DNA of 64,000 nucleotides from Thermoplasmata archaeon (GTDB taxonomy: Archaea > Thermoplasmatota > Thermoplasmata > Lutacidiplasmatales > UBA184), in NCBI GenBank assembly GCA_022750195.1, contig JAKIWE010000004.1, forward strand, positions 1 to 64,000. Direction: 5' to 3'. Positions 9,902-18,157 of this stretch are shown piece by piece (the first letter of the stretch is position 1; every line of letters begins with the position of its first letter). The position numbers and the translations under genes are program-made. Under the pieces are notes generated by a model that ran no database searches, had not been told where the DNA came from, and saw only the letters and a list, made by a program, of their open reading frames with translations.

Positions 9902-10325
9902 GCTTCCGAAGATCCCCAAAGGCGCCCAGCGGGCGACGCGCCACGCCGTCGTGCGGCTCCTCGACCTGGTCGAAGCCCAGTTGAACAGCCCCGAGCTCGT
10001 CGCCCGCCTATCGGCGGCGGGACGGGGCACGACCTCCCTGGTGCGTAAGCTGCGCGACCCGGACCCCGAGGCCGCCCCGCCCGTCGAGGAGGCCCGGCAG
10101 GTGCTCCGCCAGTGGCTCGCGGCGGTGGAGACGGCGACCCGGGTCGCGCGTCAGTCGGTCGACGCGCCGCTCGTCCGAGCCGACCGCTCGCCCCCGCTTA
10201 CGCGGATCGCCATCTCGACGGGGGCGCCGGGACCGAGGCGGCCCCGCGACGGACCGCGTCCGCCACCCGCAGCGCCCGCACGGTCGGGGCGACGTCGTGC
10301 ACGCGGACGACGTCCGCCCCCCTGA
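9888..10325 (+). CDS. Hypothetical basic protein overlapping folP
   Basis: 145 codons starting within the last codons of the ArsA/Get3 gene (14-nt overlap). Residues 1-95 look like a real protein: basic start (RRRLPKIPKG), then helical stretches HAVVRLLDLVEAQL and VLRQWLAAVETATRVARQS. The last 40 residues are Arg/Pro-rich low complexity and lie antisense to the 3' end of folP (128-nt convergent overlap). Either the gene truly overlaps or its end is shorter in relatives. No family recognised. Confidence 0.5.
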   Translation: MPRRRLPKIPKGAQRATRHAVVRLLDLVEAQLNSPELVARLSAAGRGTTSLVRKLRDPDPEAAPPVEEARQVLRQWLAAVETATRVARQSVDAPLVRADRSPPLTRIAISTGAPGPRRPRDGPRPPPAAPARSGRRRARGRRPPP

Positions 10326-11163
10326 GCGCGGCGACCACGGCCGCGGCGACGCTCGCGTCCTGACGGTCGGCGACGCTGGCGCCGTCGGTGAGCCAGCCGA
10401 GGAACGATTTGCGCGACGCCCCGACGACTACCGGATGGCCGAGGCCCCGCAGATCGCCGAGGTGGGCGAGGAGCTCCAGGCTCTGGGGTGCCGTCTTCGC
10501 AAAGCCGAGGCCGGGGTCGACGAGGAGGCGATCGGCGGGTACGCCATCCGCCAAGGCGCGCGCGAGGGACGTTGCCAGCTCGGAGCGGACCTCCGCCCTG
10601 AGGTCTCGGTACCCGACCTGCTCCGTCATCGTCGCCGGCGTCCCCCGCATGTGCATGACGACCGCCGCCGCACCCGTCGCGGCGACCAACTTGCGCATCG
10701 CCGGGGAGCGGAGCCCGCTGACGTCGTTGACGAAATCCGCCCCTGCGTCGATGGCATGGGCCGCGACCTCGGGGTGACGCGTGTCGATCGAGAGGGGGAC
10801 CGTGGTGTCGTCGTGGAGGGCCCTCAGTACCGGCTCGACCCGTCGCCACTCTGCGCCGGCGCCCATCTCGGCTGCACCGGGCCGCGTGGACTCCCCCCCG
10901 AGATCGATGATCCCTGCTCCCTCGTCGACCAGCTGACGGGCACGGGCGACGGCCACCCCTGGCTCGAGGAACCGTCCGCCGTCACTGAAGGAATCCGGCG
11001 TGATGTTGACCACGCCCATCACGACCGTCGCCTCGCCCACGGTGAGCTGGCGGTGTGCCCCGGGCACGACGCGCTTCGGTCGCGGGCCAAAGTCAGCGAG
11101 CGTCGCGTCGGCCACGGACGCCGACGAGGTTCCAGCCCCAGAGGGACGACGTTGCGTCGCCAA
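10198..11163 (-). CDS. folP: Dihydropteroate synthase
   Basis: 321 aa when started at the TTG at 11163. The TIM-barrel motifs are intact: VMGVVNITPDSFSDGGRF, IIDLGGESTRPGA, LLVDPGLGFAKT, VVVGASRKSFLG and DVVRVHDV. The enzyme condenses 6-hydroxymethyl-7,8-dihydropterin pyrophosphate with p-aminobenzoate in folate biosynthesis. Start choice: a TTTATCG box at 11184-11190 lies about 24 nt before the TTG, as for leaderless genes here. The GTG at 11115 is an alternative, and an ATG at 11304 would run into the divergent kinase gene. The 3' end overlaps the convergent gene at 9888-10325. Confidence 0.93.
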   Translation of the reverse strand: MATQRRPSGAGTSSASVADATLADFGPRPKRVVPGAHRQLTVGEATVVMGVVNITPDSFSDGGRFLEPGVAVARARQLVDEGAGIIDLGGESTRPGAAEMGAGAEWRRVEPVLRALHDDTTVPLSIDTRHPEVAAHAIDAGADFVNDVSGLRSPAMRKLVAATGAAAVVMHMRGTPATMTEQVGYRDLRAEVRSELATSLARALADGVPADRLLVDPGLGFAKTAPQSLELLAHLGDLRGLGHPVVVGASRKSFLGWLTDGASVADRQDASVAAAVVAALRGADVVRVHDVAPTVRALRVADAVRRGAASVPAPPSRWRSA

Positions 11164-11183
11164 CGGTCGGCCAACGCCAGGGA

Positions 11184-11190
11184 CGATAAA
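11184..11190 (-). promoter_or_regulatory. TATA-like box of folP
   Basis: TTTATCG on the minus strand, centred about 24 nt before the TTG proposed as the folP start. It is the only AT-rich patch in the divergent interval between folP and the kinase gene. Confidence 0.4.
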
Positions 11191-11263
11191 GCCCGCCGGC
11201 CTTCCAAGGGGGACCGTGCCGCGATCGACGACCCGCCGCTCGACACCCGCTCGACGTCCCGCG

Positions 11264-12073
11264 ATGGTGGCGATCGAAGGTCTCAGCGGTTCGGGGAAGA
11301 CCACGCTGGTGCGCGCCTTGGGTGGTTCGCCCGGTTTCCGGACGATCGCGGAGGGGTACGACCGCCTCCGCCGCCGGCCCTCCCTCCGTTTCCGTGACCG
11401 GACCCAGCTGCTTCGTCTCGAGCTCGAGCTGCTCGAAGAGGACCTTCAAAGGTACGACGAGGCGCGCCGGGCCCGTGAGGGCGGACGGACCGTGGTACTC
11501 GATACAGATTTCCTGGGACCCCTCACCTACGTAGCCGGGCTGGCCTGCCAGATCGACCCGAAATGGAACGTGCTAGTCCCGATTGTCGAGCGCCTCCGAT
11601 CCGCACTCGACGCCGGCGGATGGGGCCTCCCGGATCGCTACGTCTATCTCGCGGTCGAGCCCCGCGTCGCCCTTCAACGCGCCGCGGAGGCTGGCGTTTC
11701 GCACCCCGCCTCGCTCCGAGGTCGGCACGACCGGGTCGGTCGGTGGGAGCGCTCGTTCTTCCTACGACGACTTCCTCTCCTCCTTCCCGGCCGCGTCGAG
11801 GTGCTCCGGGGGGACCTTCCGGTGCCCCAGCTGGTGAACGAAGTACGACGCCACCTGACCCGCACCGTGCGAAAGGCCTCGTCGGGAGAGGCACGCCGGG
11901 TCCTCACGTGGTTCGAGGAGAGCGCGGTGGACGAGGGGGAGCGTGCCACCCACTCGCGCCGCTTCGACGCCGGGGTGGGTCGTCAACCGACTCGCCCCCC
12001 GGTCGAGTCCCGACGGGGGCCGGCCCGAGGCTCAGCCGCCGGGGGCGGGAAGGCTGCTGAACGCGTCCCGTAA
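11264..12073 (+). CDS. P-loop nucleotide kinase-like protein
   Basis: 269 aa from ATG 11264, chosen because the P-loop IEGLSGSGKTTLVRAL follows within five residues. Further features are FLGPLTYVAGLA in the middle and YLAVEPRVALQRAAEAG, a LID-like or base-binding stretch, followed by the Arg-rich RGRHDRVGRWERSFF. The layout resembles thymidylate kinase/deoxynucleoside kinase-type AAA_28 proteins with short P-loop kinase folds. The substrate cannot be named from the sequence. The last 60 residues are low complexity, and the 3' end overlaps the convergent peptidase gene by 42 nt. It is divergent from folP. Confidence 0.78.
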   Translation: MVAIEGLSGSGKTTLVRALGGSPGFRTIAEGYDRLRRRPSLRFRDRTQLLRLELELLEEDLQRYDEARRAREGGRTVVLDTDFLGPLTYVAGLACQIDPKWNVLVPIVERLRSALDAGGWGLPDRYVYLAVEPRVALQRAAEAGVSHPASLRGRHDRVGRWERSFFLRRLPLLLPGRVEVLRGDLPVPQLVNEVRRHLTRTVRKASSGEARRVLTWFEESAVDEGERATHSRRFDAGVGRQPTRPPVESRRGPARGSAAGGGKAAERVP

Positions 12074-13588
12074 CGCCTCGGCACCGAACGGTCGCCCGGT
12101 CAACCTCCGCACGCGGGGCACCCAATCGTAGAGCGATCCGGGGGCGAACCATTCGCGCGCCAGCCACGGGCCGACACGCGGGTTGGGCCACAGGGGCTCT
12201 CCGAACCGCTCGCGCAGCGTGCGGGCCAGCTGATAGTGGTAGGTCGCGGCGAGGAGGTAGTTGGGAGCGTAGACCGGGGCATCGACCCAGAACGCATCGA
12301 CGAAGGACGGAGCCGGGTAGTCGTCGTAGCCGAACAGCCGGCGGTCGAACCGTCGAGCGTCCTCGGCCGGGTCGCGCTGCGGGGCCCGGTACAGCGCCTG
12401 CTCGACCCGCATCCAACTGACCGTGTGCGCGGCGTCGAGCAGGTCGAGCTCCTTCCACGCGGTCTCGAAGGCCTGGGCGTCGGCCGCGCCGATGCCTCGT
12501 TGCGTCGCGAGCCACCGCGCGCTGCGTGGGATCTCCTCGAAGAGGGCGGCGATCCCCTCGTGGAACCCGCCGAAGCCAGGGACGTTCTCGTGCCAGCGGA
12601 GCAGGTGGCGGGGCGCCCGGATCGAGGCGGAATGCACGGCGTGACCCACCTCGTGGAACATGACGCGGTAGGCGTGCCATCCTCCCTGGGGGTGGACCTG
12701 GATCCGCACGTCGGTCGGCGGGTCGGGCGCGAGGGACTGGCCCCCGGCCGGCAGGTCGTGAAAGACGACCTGGAACCGCATGCGTTCCGTTCGGAATCCC
12801 CACTGGCGAACCGCGCTGAGGATCGTCGGCAGCATCGATCGCACCGGGAACGGCGCCTCCGGGAGGGAGGCGATCTGCTCGCGGGCGAAGGAGAAATCCC
12901 ACGGATGCCAACCGGCGTCGGGGGTCGCCGTTTCCATCCTCGCCCGCATCTGTCGAGCGCGCGGGGGCACGCCCTCGGCGACTTTCCGAGCGAGCTCGTC
13001 GAGCCGATCGACCGTCATCCCCTGGAATCCCAGGCGCATCTCCGCGAAGGTTCGGTAGCCGAGCAGCCGGGCCCGTTCGTTCCGGGTGCGGACGAGCTCC
13101 TGCACGGCCGCCTCCATCGGACGGTACAAGGGTTCCAGGGCGTAGAACGCCCGCCGACGTTGTTCCGGATCGGGGTCGAGGCGCAGCACCCGGTGCACGA
13201 GCGCTCGGTTCACGCGTCGGCCGTTCCACCGCGGGCGGAACGCCACGATGCGCCGTTGCAATTCGCCGCGCCGGCGCACGACGTCCGGGTGTTGCTCGAC
13301 CCTGGCGTCGAGGAGGATCCGACCGAGAAGATCGAGGCGTCGACGGTCGCCGATCGACCACCCGCTGGTCCGCGCCGTCCGGGCCCAGCCGAGGAGACGG
13401 TCATCGGAGAGCAGGGCGCTGCGCCGGAGCTCCCACGCGTCGGCGCCCCGTCGGGAGCGGCCCGTGTAGAGGTTCCATTCGGCCACCAGGATCGCCCGGT
13501 CGAACCGCTCCAGGCGGCGGTCGAGGTCACGGAGCAGACGGCGTCCCCCGGCAGTGTCGGAGCGAGCCGGAATGCTGAGCGGCGCCAC
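12032..13588 (-). CDS. M3-family (thimet/PepF-like) oligoendopeptidase
   Basis: 518 aa from a GTG at 13588. The zinc site FHEVGHAVHS matches HExxH of M3 peptidases, and the third ligand is probably the Glu in GGFHEGIAALFEE about 30 residues later. A C-terminal Tyr/His-rich stretch (YAPNYLLAATYHYQLARTL) also fits M3. These cytosolic enzymes degrade short peptides. Start choice: GATTAAG at 13612-13618 is 26 nt before this GTG; an ATG at 13744 would add a low-complexity segment and run across the promoter. Compared with typical PepF (about 600 aa) it is short. Confidence 0.85.
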   Translation of the reverse strand: MAPLSIPARSDTAGGRRLLRDLDRRLERFDRAILVAEWNLYTGRSRRGADAWELRRSALLSDDRLLGWARTARTSGWSIGDRRRLDLLGRILLDARVEQHPDVVRRRGELQRRIVAFRPRWNGRRVNRALVHRVLRLDPDPEQRRRAFYALEPLYRPMEAAVQELVRTRNERARLLGYRTFAEMRLGFQGMTVDRLDELARKVAEGVPPRARQMRARMETATPDAGWHPWDFSFAREQIASLPEAPFPVRSMLPTILSAVRQWGFRTERMRFQVVFHDLPAGGQSLAPDPPTDVRIQVHPQGGWHAYRVMFHEVGHAVHSASIRAPRHLLRWHENVPGFGGFHEGIAALFEEIPRSARWLATQRGIGAADAQAFETAWKELDLLDAAHTVSWMRVEQALYRAPQRDPAEDARRFDRRLFGYDDYPAPSFVDAFWVDAPVYAPNYLLAATYHYQLARTLRERFGEPLWPNPRVGPWLAREWFAPGSLYDWVPRVRRLTGRPFGAEALRDAFSSLPAPGG

Positions 13589-13611
13589 GGACCGAGGGAT
13601 TCGAGCCCCCC

Positions 13612-13618
13612 GATTAAG
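13612..13618 (-). promoter_or_regulatory. TATA-like box of the M3 peptidase gene
   Basis: CTTAATC on the minus strand lies 26 nt before the GTG at 13588, implying a leaderless transcript and settling the start. Confidence 0.5.
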
Positions 13619-13746
13619 GCGCTTCCATGGCGGGGAGGGACGGATCGCTCGACCCCCCCTTCCGGTGGTGGGACGGGCAAGCTGCGGCTCGGGCCGGGGG
13701 TGAACTAATTGTTGGACTCCACAGTCGTAGGAACGGTTCGGCAACT

Positions 13747-13752
13747 CTTAAG
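13747..13752 (+). promoter_or_regulatory. TATA-like box of the LSm-eL37 operon
   Basis: CTTAAG, centred 32 nt before the ATG at 13782. It is the only AT-rich hexamer in the divergent interval with the M3 peptidase. Confidence 0.45.
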
Positions 13753-13781
13753 AACCGGACCCGGTCTCGCGCGTTCCCCCG

Positions 13782-13994
13782 ATGAAGCCGCTCGACGTCC
13801 TCCAGCAGAGCCTCCACAAGCGCGTGATCGTGGAGCTGCGGGGCGGTCACTCCTTCCGCGGGGTCCTGGACGCCTTCGACCAGCACCTCAATCTCATCCT
13901 CTCCGCCTCCGAGGAGGTCGTCGCGGACACCGTCACGCCCCACCCAGGGCTCACGCTGTTGCGCGGCGACAGCGTCGTGTACATCGCACCGTAG
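13782..13994 (+). CDS. Sm-like archaeal protein (LSm)
   Basis: 70 aa. Sm1 motif: LHKRVIVELRGGHSFRGVLDAFDQHLNLILSA with the conserved G-x-L-x-x-F-D-x-H-x-N-L pattern. Sm2 motif: LLRGDSVVYIAP, the usual R-G-[DN]-x-V. The protein forms heptameric rings that bind U-rich RNA. It is followed 9 nt later by the eL37 gene, the standard archaeal LSm-rpl37e pair. Confidence 0.97.
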   Translation: MKPLDVLQQSLHKRVIVELRGGHSFRGVLDAFDQHLNLILSASEEVVADTVTPHPGLTLLRGDSVVYIAP

Positions 13995-14003
13995 GGGACG
14001 TCG

Positions 14004-14165
14004 ATGGGAAAGGGAACTCCGGCGCAGCGCGGCGGCAAGATCGTGCACGTCCGCTGCCGACGCTGCGGCAGCCACTCGTACCACCGGCAAAAGAAGGTCT
14101 GCGCGTCGTGCGGGTTCGGCGACACGGCCCACCGCCGCCGGTTCAGCTGGGCGAAGCTGCGCTGA
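14004..14165 (+). CDS. rpl37e: 50S ribosomal protein eL37
   Basis: 53 aa beginning MGKGTPAQRGGK, followed by the zinc-binding set CRRCGSHSYH and CASCGFGDTAHRRRF and the C-terminal WAKLR. This is the archaeal/eukaryotic L37e zinc ribbon with four cysteines in two CxxC pairs. It sits 9 nt after LSm on the same strand. Its last 23 nt overlap the 3' end of the convergent glycosylase gene. Confidence 0.96.
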   Translation: MGKGTPAQRGGKIVHVRCRRCGSHSYHRQKKVCASCGFGDTAHRRRFSWAKLR

Positions 14166-14766
14166 TCGGGCGCTCCTTGTCCGCGAGCCGCGGAAGCGAG
14201 ACCCAACGGTTCGCGGCAAGCCCGTAGCGCCATGGCACGGCAGCGTTGCGCCGAATGCCGACGCGCGGGCCTCGGAGTATCTTCCCGCGAGCTTGGAACG
14301 ATGGAAGGATACGGAGCGAGCCGGAGACGAGGTCGGAGCCGTCCTCCGAGCGCGTGATCCCGAGCGTCCGACAGAGCCGGCCCGGACCGCGAGACGTTCC
14401 GGCCATCCCGTCGAGCGGTTCGGCGCTGCGGAGGAGGACCGCCTCCCCCCGTCGGGTGACGACGTTGGCGCAGTGCACCTGATGGATACGGTAGACGTAG
14501 AGGGTTCCGGGTTCACCGAACATCGAACGGTTCCGCGGCGTCGGCCCCCGGTAGGCGTGGCTCGCCTCGTCCGAACGCAGGTAGGCCTCCGTCTCCACGA
14601 TGCGCACCGCCTCGAACCGGTCGTTCCGGCGCCGAACGAGGAACTCTCCGAGCAACTCGCGCGCAACGCGGCGAGTCGGCCGGTCGAACCAGGCGCGGGA
14701 GCGGGGCGTTTCGAAACGGGCGACCCACTCCACCGGTTCGCGCGGTGGGTCAGAGGAGCTTGCCAC
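14143..14766 (-). CDS. Alkyladenine (3-methyladenine) DNA glycosylase, AAG/MPG family
   Basis: 207 aa. Family motifs are present: ARELLGEFLVRR near the N-terminus, IVETEAYLRSDEASHAYRG with the catalytic Glu region, PRNRSMFGEPGTLYVYRI and CANVVT. The family excises 3-methyladenine, hypoxanthine and other alkylated purines by nucleotide flipping. The position usually YGMHxCxN reads HQVHCAN here. It starts inside the aminopeptidase gene (17-nt overlap) and so is the distal gene of that transcript. Its C-terminus (after VSLPRLADKE) crosses the end of eL37. Confidence 0.93.
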   Translation of the reverse strand: MASSSDPPREPVEWVARFETPRSRAWFDRPTRRVARELLGEFLVRRRNDRFEAVRIVETEAYLRSDEASHAYRGPTPRNRSMFGEPGTLYVYRIHQVHCANVVTRRGEAVLLRSAEPLDGMAGTSRGPGRLCRTLGITRSEDGSDLVSGSLRILPSFQARGKILRGPRVGIRRNAAVPWRYGLAANRWVSLPRLADKERPISAASPS

Positions 14767-15859
14767 GGTCGCTCAGCGGTACGCCGTCCACTGCGACCGT
14801 CGCCTCGCCGAGGACGACCCACGAGAGGAACGGGCACCGGTTCGAGCCGCCGTAGTTCGCGTTGCCCCCGAGTCCCAAGGTCACAGCGCCGGCCTCCTGG
14901 TCTTCGACGAGCGGGACGCCGGCCTCGAGCGCCGGGTTGAGACCGATCGAGAAGATCCCGATCACGTCCTTCCCCTTCGGCGCGGCCTGGTACGCCTCGT
15001 CGAACGTCGCTTGACCGTCGGTGTACCACGCGTTCGTGAGATGTCCCGCGTGCATCTCCCACTGACCCCCCTCGAGCCGGCCGGGTCGCCAGAACGTCGG
15101 ACGGTTCGCGATCGCGACCCCTTCCGCCGACCTTTCGTCGACCGCGACGACGACCGCGCCGGGCGGCGAGGCGGTGACGTTCTGGCCGCTCTTCACGTCC
15201 TCCGGAGTAACCACCCCGTCGTCCACCGTCGGCGACCGACCGCGCAGTTTCAGGGTCACGTCGGTGCCGTTCGGGGCCGTGACGCGGAGCAGCTTACCGC
15301 GCTTGAGCTTCGCCGCAGCCCGCTGCGCGTCGGCGCGTACGGTCTTCAGATTCGTCGCGATCGTAGCCCGTACCAGCTGGGTCCGCCAAGCGGCCGCGGA
15401 GACGCCGAGCTGGGTGGCGCGCGCGTCGGTGGCGTAGCCGAGCATGCTGCGCACGCCCCGAATCCGGGCTGCCTTGGCGCGTCGGTACCACTCGCCGTTG
15501 TATGCCTGGAGCCGGACCCGTTCCGGCGCGGGCAACGCGTTCAATCTCGGGCTATCGGCCGGTCCCGGGAAGAAGACGAACGCCTGGGACTTCGCGAGGG
15601 CGGCCCACTCGTGCGCCCCGACGCGACCGAGCCCCTTCGACGACGCCGGCGACTCGAAGCTCCGCCAGTAGGCGGCCTCGTCTTCGAGTTGCAACACCGG
15701 GCTGGCGCCCAGGCGACGCGCCTCGACGACGCAGGCGGCGGCGTAGGGGAGCGTATGGTTCCAGGTTTCGATGAGGAGGTTCTCGCCCCGCTTGAGAGCG
15801 AGGGCGCCGCCGAGCAACGCCTTCGCCACCCCTTCCGGGCCTCCCTCCTCCGACGACAT
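14750..15859 (-). CDS. M29-type aminopeptidase (thermophilic metalloprotease family)
   Basis: 369 aa. The N-terminal part (ALALKRGENLLIETW followed by VVEARRLGASPVLQLEDEAAYW) is the Rossmann-like half seen in M29 aminopeptidases. The C-terminal half has GQWEMHAGHLTNAWY, GIFSIGLNPAL, a Gly-rich GLGGNANYGGSN and WVVLGEATVAVDG, fitting the metal-binding half, but not every canonical ligand is obvious, so activity is uncertain. A TTTAAGG box at 15884-15890 is about 28 nt upstream and contains the stop codon of the preceding gene. Overlaps the glycosylase gene by 17 nt. Confidence 0.7.
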   Translation of the reverse strand: MSSEEGGPEGVAKALLGGALALKRGENLLIETWNHTLPYAAACVVEARRLGASPVLQLEDEAAYWRSFESPASSKGLGRVGAHEWAALAKSQAFVFFPGPADSPRLNALPAPERVRLQAYNGEWYRRAKAARIRGVRSMLGYATDARATQLGVSAAAWRTQLVRATIATNLKTVRADAQRAAAKLKRGKLLRVTAPNGTDVTLKLRGRSPTVDDGVVTPEDVKSGQNVTASPPGAVVVAVDERSAEGVAIANRPTFWRPGRLEGGQWEMHAGHLTNAWYTDGQATFDEAYQAAPKGKDVIGIFSIGLNPALEAGVPLVEDQEAGAVTLGLGGNANYGGSNRCPFLSWVVLGEATVAVDGVPLSDRGKLL

Positions 15860-15885
15860 CCGGCGGGAGGAGGGGAAGCCGCTCC

Positions 15886-17205
15886 TTAAACCCGGCGAAA
15901 CGACGAACCGGTCGCCGGCGGCAGCTCGCCGGCACGCGCCTCGGCGACCACGGAGGTCGACGCTCGCCCGTCATCGAACCGCTCCACGACGGACCGTAGG
16001 AACGTCCCCCCGTTGTCGAACGGTGGCTCGAAGCCCACCGGCCCTCGCCAGCGCGGGAACCCCTCCGCCCAGCGAGGATCCTGTACGACCCGTCGGACGA
16101 TCGGCGCGACCCGTTGGAGGCGGCCGAACGCCGCCAGCTCCTTCCGCCAGCGGGCCGAGGCACCTTGGGCTCCCCAACAGGCGAGCAGCGCGTCGAGCTT
16201 CTCGGGCCGGTGTCGCCGGACGCTCGAACCGTGTCCGAGCACGCCGTTGAAATAGAGGAACGGACCACCGAGTTCGAGCGCTTCGAGCAGCGTGCGACTT
16301 CCGGTGACGATCCGGAGGTCGGCGCTAGCGAACCTCCGGAGCCACACGGCGTCCGGCAAAGCGCGGGAGAGTCGCCAGGTCACCCCCTGGACCGGGGGCG
16401 GCCACCAGGCATGCCCTGACCGGAGGTCGACTCGGACCGGCCGTCCGGTCCCGGCCAGTCCTCGGGCGATCTGCGCCGCGAGCCGTTCCGACGAACGGGG
16501 GCTCGCGTACCAAACGAGGTGCGGCACGCGCCGCGCCGACGCGGGCGGCCTCGTTCGGGATCTGGTGGGCCAATCGCGATTCGGCCACAGCGGCCCGCTC
16601 TGCACGGCCTCCGGGAATTCTCGCCCGAACGATCGCGAACGAACGAAGGTGGGGAACCAGTGGAGCACGTTGGGCCGGTCGAACGCGCGAAATTTTCGAT
16701 ACGCCGTGGCGAGTCGTCGGGTTTCGGCTCTCCCAACGACCGTCCGGAGGTAGCGCCCGATCTCACGGGAGGGGACTCCGCCCTCGCGCCGCCGCTCGGA
16801 CTCCTGCTCGGGGGAGGTCAGGGTGCGCGCGAACTCCTCGAAGCTCAGATGGATCGTCGCCGAAGCCCCGTACGCCGCCTCCACCGCCCTGGACTCTTCC
16901 GTCCAAGGTCCCGGGCGGCCGAGCGGTTCGTCCCGGGCGGGAGCGGCGGAGGTGCCCCACGAGGCGCTCACCGTGAGAGCCCGAGGATGCCGACGCCGGA
17001 CCGTTCGCCTCCGGTCGTGAGGTGGCCAGGCCCACGGGCCGTCGACCTCCTTCGGAAGCGAACGACCCGGGGCGCGGAAGAGATGGACCGGGTACCCCCA
17101 CCCAGCCAGCCACCGCCCGGCGGCGAGTACCTCCTCGATGTCGCCGAGTCCTCCCCCGACGACGGCCGGGAAGAGATAGACGTCCGTGGCCGGACGACGG
17201 TCCAG
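15886..17205 (-). CDS. GT-B glycosyltransferase-like protein with no canonical start at its N-terminus
   Basis: The frame from the GTG at 16971 gives 361 aa, but protein-like sequence continues 78 codons further upstream: VYLFPAVVGGGLGDIEEVL, then AAGRWLAGWGYPVHLFRAPG and EVDGPWAWPPHD. This resembles the Gly-rich N-terminal Rossmann half of GT-B glycosyltransferases. A C-terminal half has SADLRIVTGSRTLLEALELG and PFLYFNGVLGHGSS, like the nucleotide-sugar side of MurG-like enzymes. The only start-like codon before this is CTG at 17205, because an in-frame TGA lies just upstream; a GTG overlapping the GNAT stop at 17211-17213 is in another frame. Either a CTG start or a frameshift (assembly or real) is needed. 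Exact substrate unknown. Confidence 0.6.
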   Translation of the reverse strand: MDRRPATDVYLFPAVVGGGLGDIEEVLAAGRWLAGWGYPVHLFRAPGRSLPKEVDGPWAWPPHDRRRTVRRRHPRALTVSASWGTSAAPARDEPLGRPGPWTEESRAVEAAYGASATIHLSFEEFARTLTSPEQESERRREGGVPSREIGRYLRTVVGRAETRRLATAYRKFRAFDRPNVLHWFPTFVRSRSFGREFPEAVQSGPLWPNRDWPTRSRTRPPASARRVPHLVWYASPRSSERLAAQIARGLAGTGRPVRVDLRSGHAWWPPPVQGVTWRLSRALPDAVWLRRFASADLRIVTGSRTLLEALELGGPFLYFNGVLGHGSSVRRHRPEKLDALLACWGAQGASARWRKELAAFGRLQRVAPIVRRVVQDPRWAEGFPRWRGPVGFEPPFDNGGTFLRSVVERFDDGRASTSVVAEARAGELPPATGSSFRRV

Positions 17206-17209
17206 AGAC

Positions 17210-18157
17210 TCACCCGGTCGTACTGCGGACGAGGGTCAGAAGCTCGAGCTCCGGCACGAAGCCCGCGGTCCGGAGGGCCGCCTCTGCCTTCGGCACCGAC
17301 CCCTTGAGCTCGGTGACGATGCTCGGGGCGCCTTTCGCCGACGCCCAGGCGAGCGCCTGCTCGATCAATCGGCTCCCGAGTTCGTCCGGGAGCGTCGGGT
17401 CGAGGATCGGATGCGTCAGGTTGGCGGCCTCCATCGCCGGGGCCACGGTGGCTCGAACGAACCCCCTCGGTCGGCCCGGCGGACCGACGACCCACGCCTC
17501 GGTCTCGGAGAGGAACGCGCGCGCCGCGAACGGGGCGGACGTGAAATCACTCGCCTCGACCGGAGTGACGGCGGCGACCTCGGGGGGAAGCTCGGCGGCC
17601 GCGATCCGGACCAGCTCGCGTGCGTCGCGTCGCTCGAACGGGCGGATCGGTTCGCCCTCTTCCGGGGTAGGGGCCGGCGCGACCCGGTGGGCCAATCCGA
17701 GCGAGTAGTACCGCCCCCTCTGGATCTCGTGGAACCCGAGCTTCTGGTACAGGCGGAGCGCGGGGTCGTTGTTCGCCAGCACATCGAGCATCGCGTAGGC
17801 GCGGCCCGATCGCCCCGCGTGGTCGATGCACGCGCGGACGACCTCGGCCGCGTAGCCGCGGCGACGGAACGGGTCGTCGACCATCACCATGCCGATGTAG
17901 CCGGCGCTCCGGAGGTAGACGAGGAAGGCCGTCGCCGCGATCCGTCCGTCGACCTCGACGACGAACAGGTCGAAGATCGGCCCTTTGACGAGACGCACGA
18001 GGGCGATGAGGATTCGGAGGTCCAGGCGGAAGGACCTCTCCACGATCTTCTTGAATTCGATGGGCCGCATCCCGAGGAGGCGATTCTCCTCGGGAAAGTG
18101 GCGGTCCACGAGGGTCGAGAGTCCCGTCGCGTCGCTGCGGCGGAACCGGCGGAGCAT
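17210..18157 (-). CDS. Tandem-domain GNAT N-acetyltransferase
   Basis: 315 aa. Domain 1 (about residues 1-165) has IGMVMVDDPFRRRGYAAEVV, the acetyl-CoA pyrophosphate loop R-R-x-G-x-A, and ANNDPALRLYQKLGFHEIQ, the typical beta-5/alpha-4 end. Domain 2 (about 170-315) keeps the layout but its loop (DPTLPDELGSRLIEQAL) is degenerate, so it is probably structural. The ATG shares one base with the stop of the HEAT gene (TGATG), and the stop is 4 nt before the glycosyltransferase-like frame. Acceptor substrate unknown. Confidence 0.87.
   Translation of the reverse strand: MLRRFRRSDATGLSTLVDRHFPEENRLLGMRPIEFKKIVERSFRLDLRILIALVRLVKGPIFDLFVVEVDGRIAATAFLVYLRSAGYIGMVMVDDPFRRRGYAAEVVRACIDHAGRSGRAYAMLDVLANNDPALRLYQKLGFHEIQRGRYYSLGLAHRVAPAPTPEEGEPIRPFERRDARELVRIAAAELPPEVAAVTPVEASDFTSAPFAARAFLSETEAWVVGPPGRPRGFVRATVAPAMEAANLTHPILDPTLPDELGSRLIEQALAWASAKGAPSIVTELKGSVPKAEAALRTAGFVPELELLTLVRSTTG

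Noticed and set aside
13588-13615. T-arm-like stretch GGGATTCGAGCCCCC suggesting a tRNA
   Set aside because: No D-arm, anticodon arm or matching acceptor stem could be found 60-70 nt away on either strand; it lies at the peptidase start.
16968-17495. 175-codon minus-strand frame starting inside the GNAT gene
   Set aside because: It would offer a GTG overlapping the GNAT stop, but its translation is low complexity, while the neighbouring frame carries the Gly-rich glycosyltransferase-like N-terminus.
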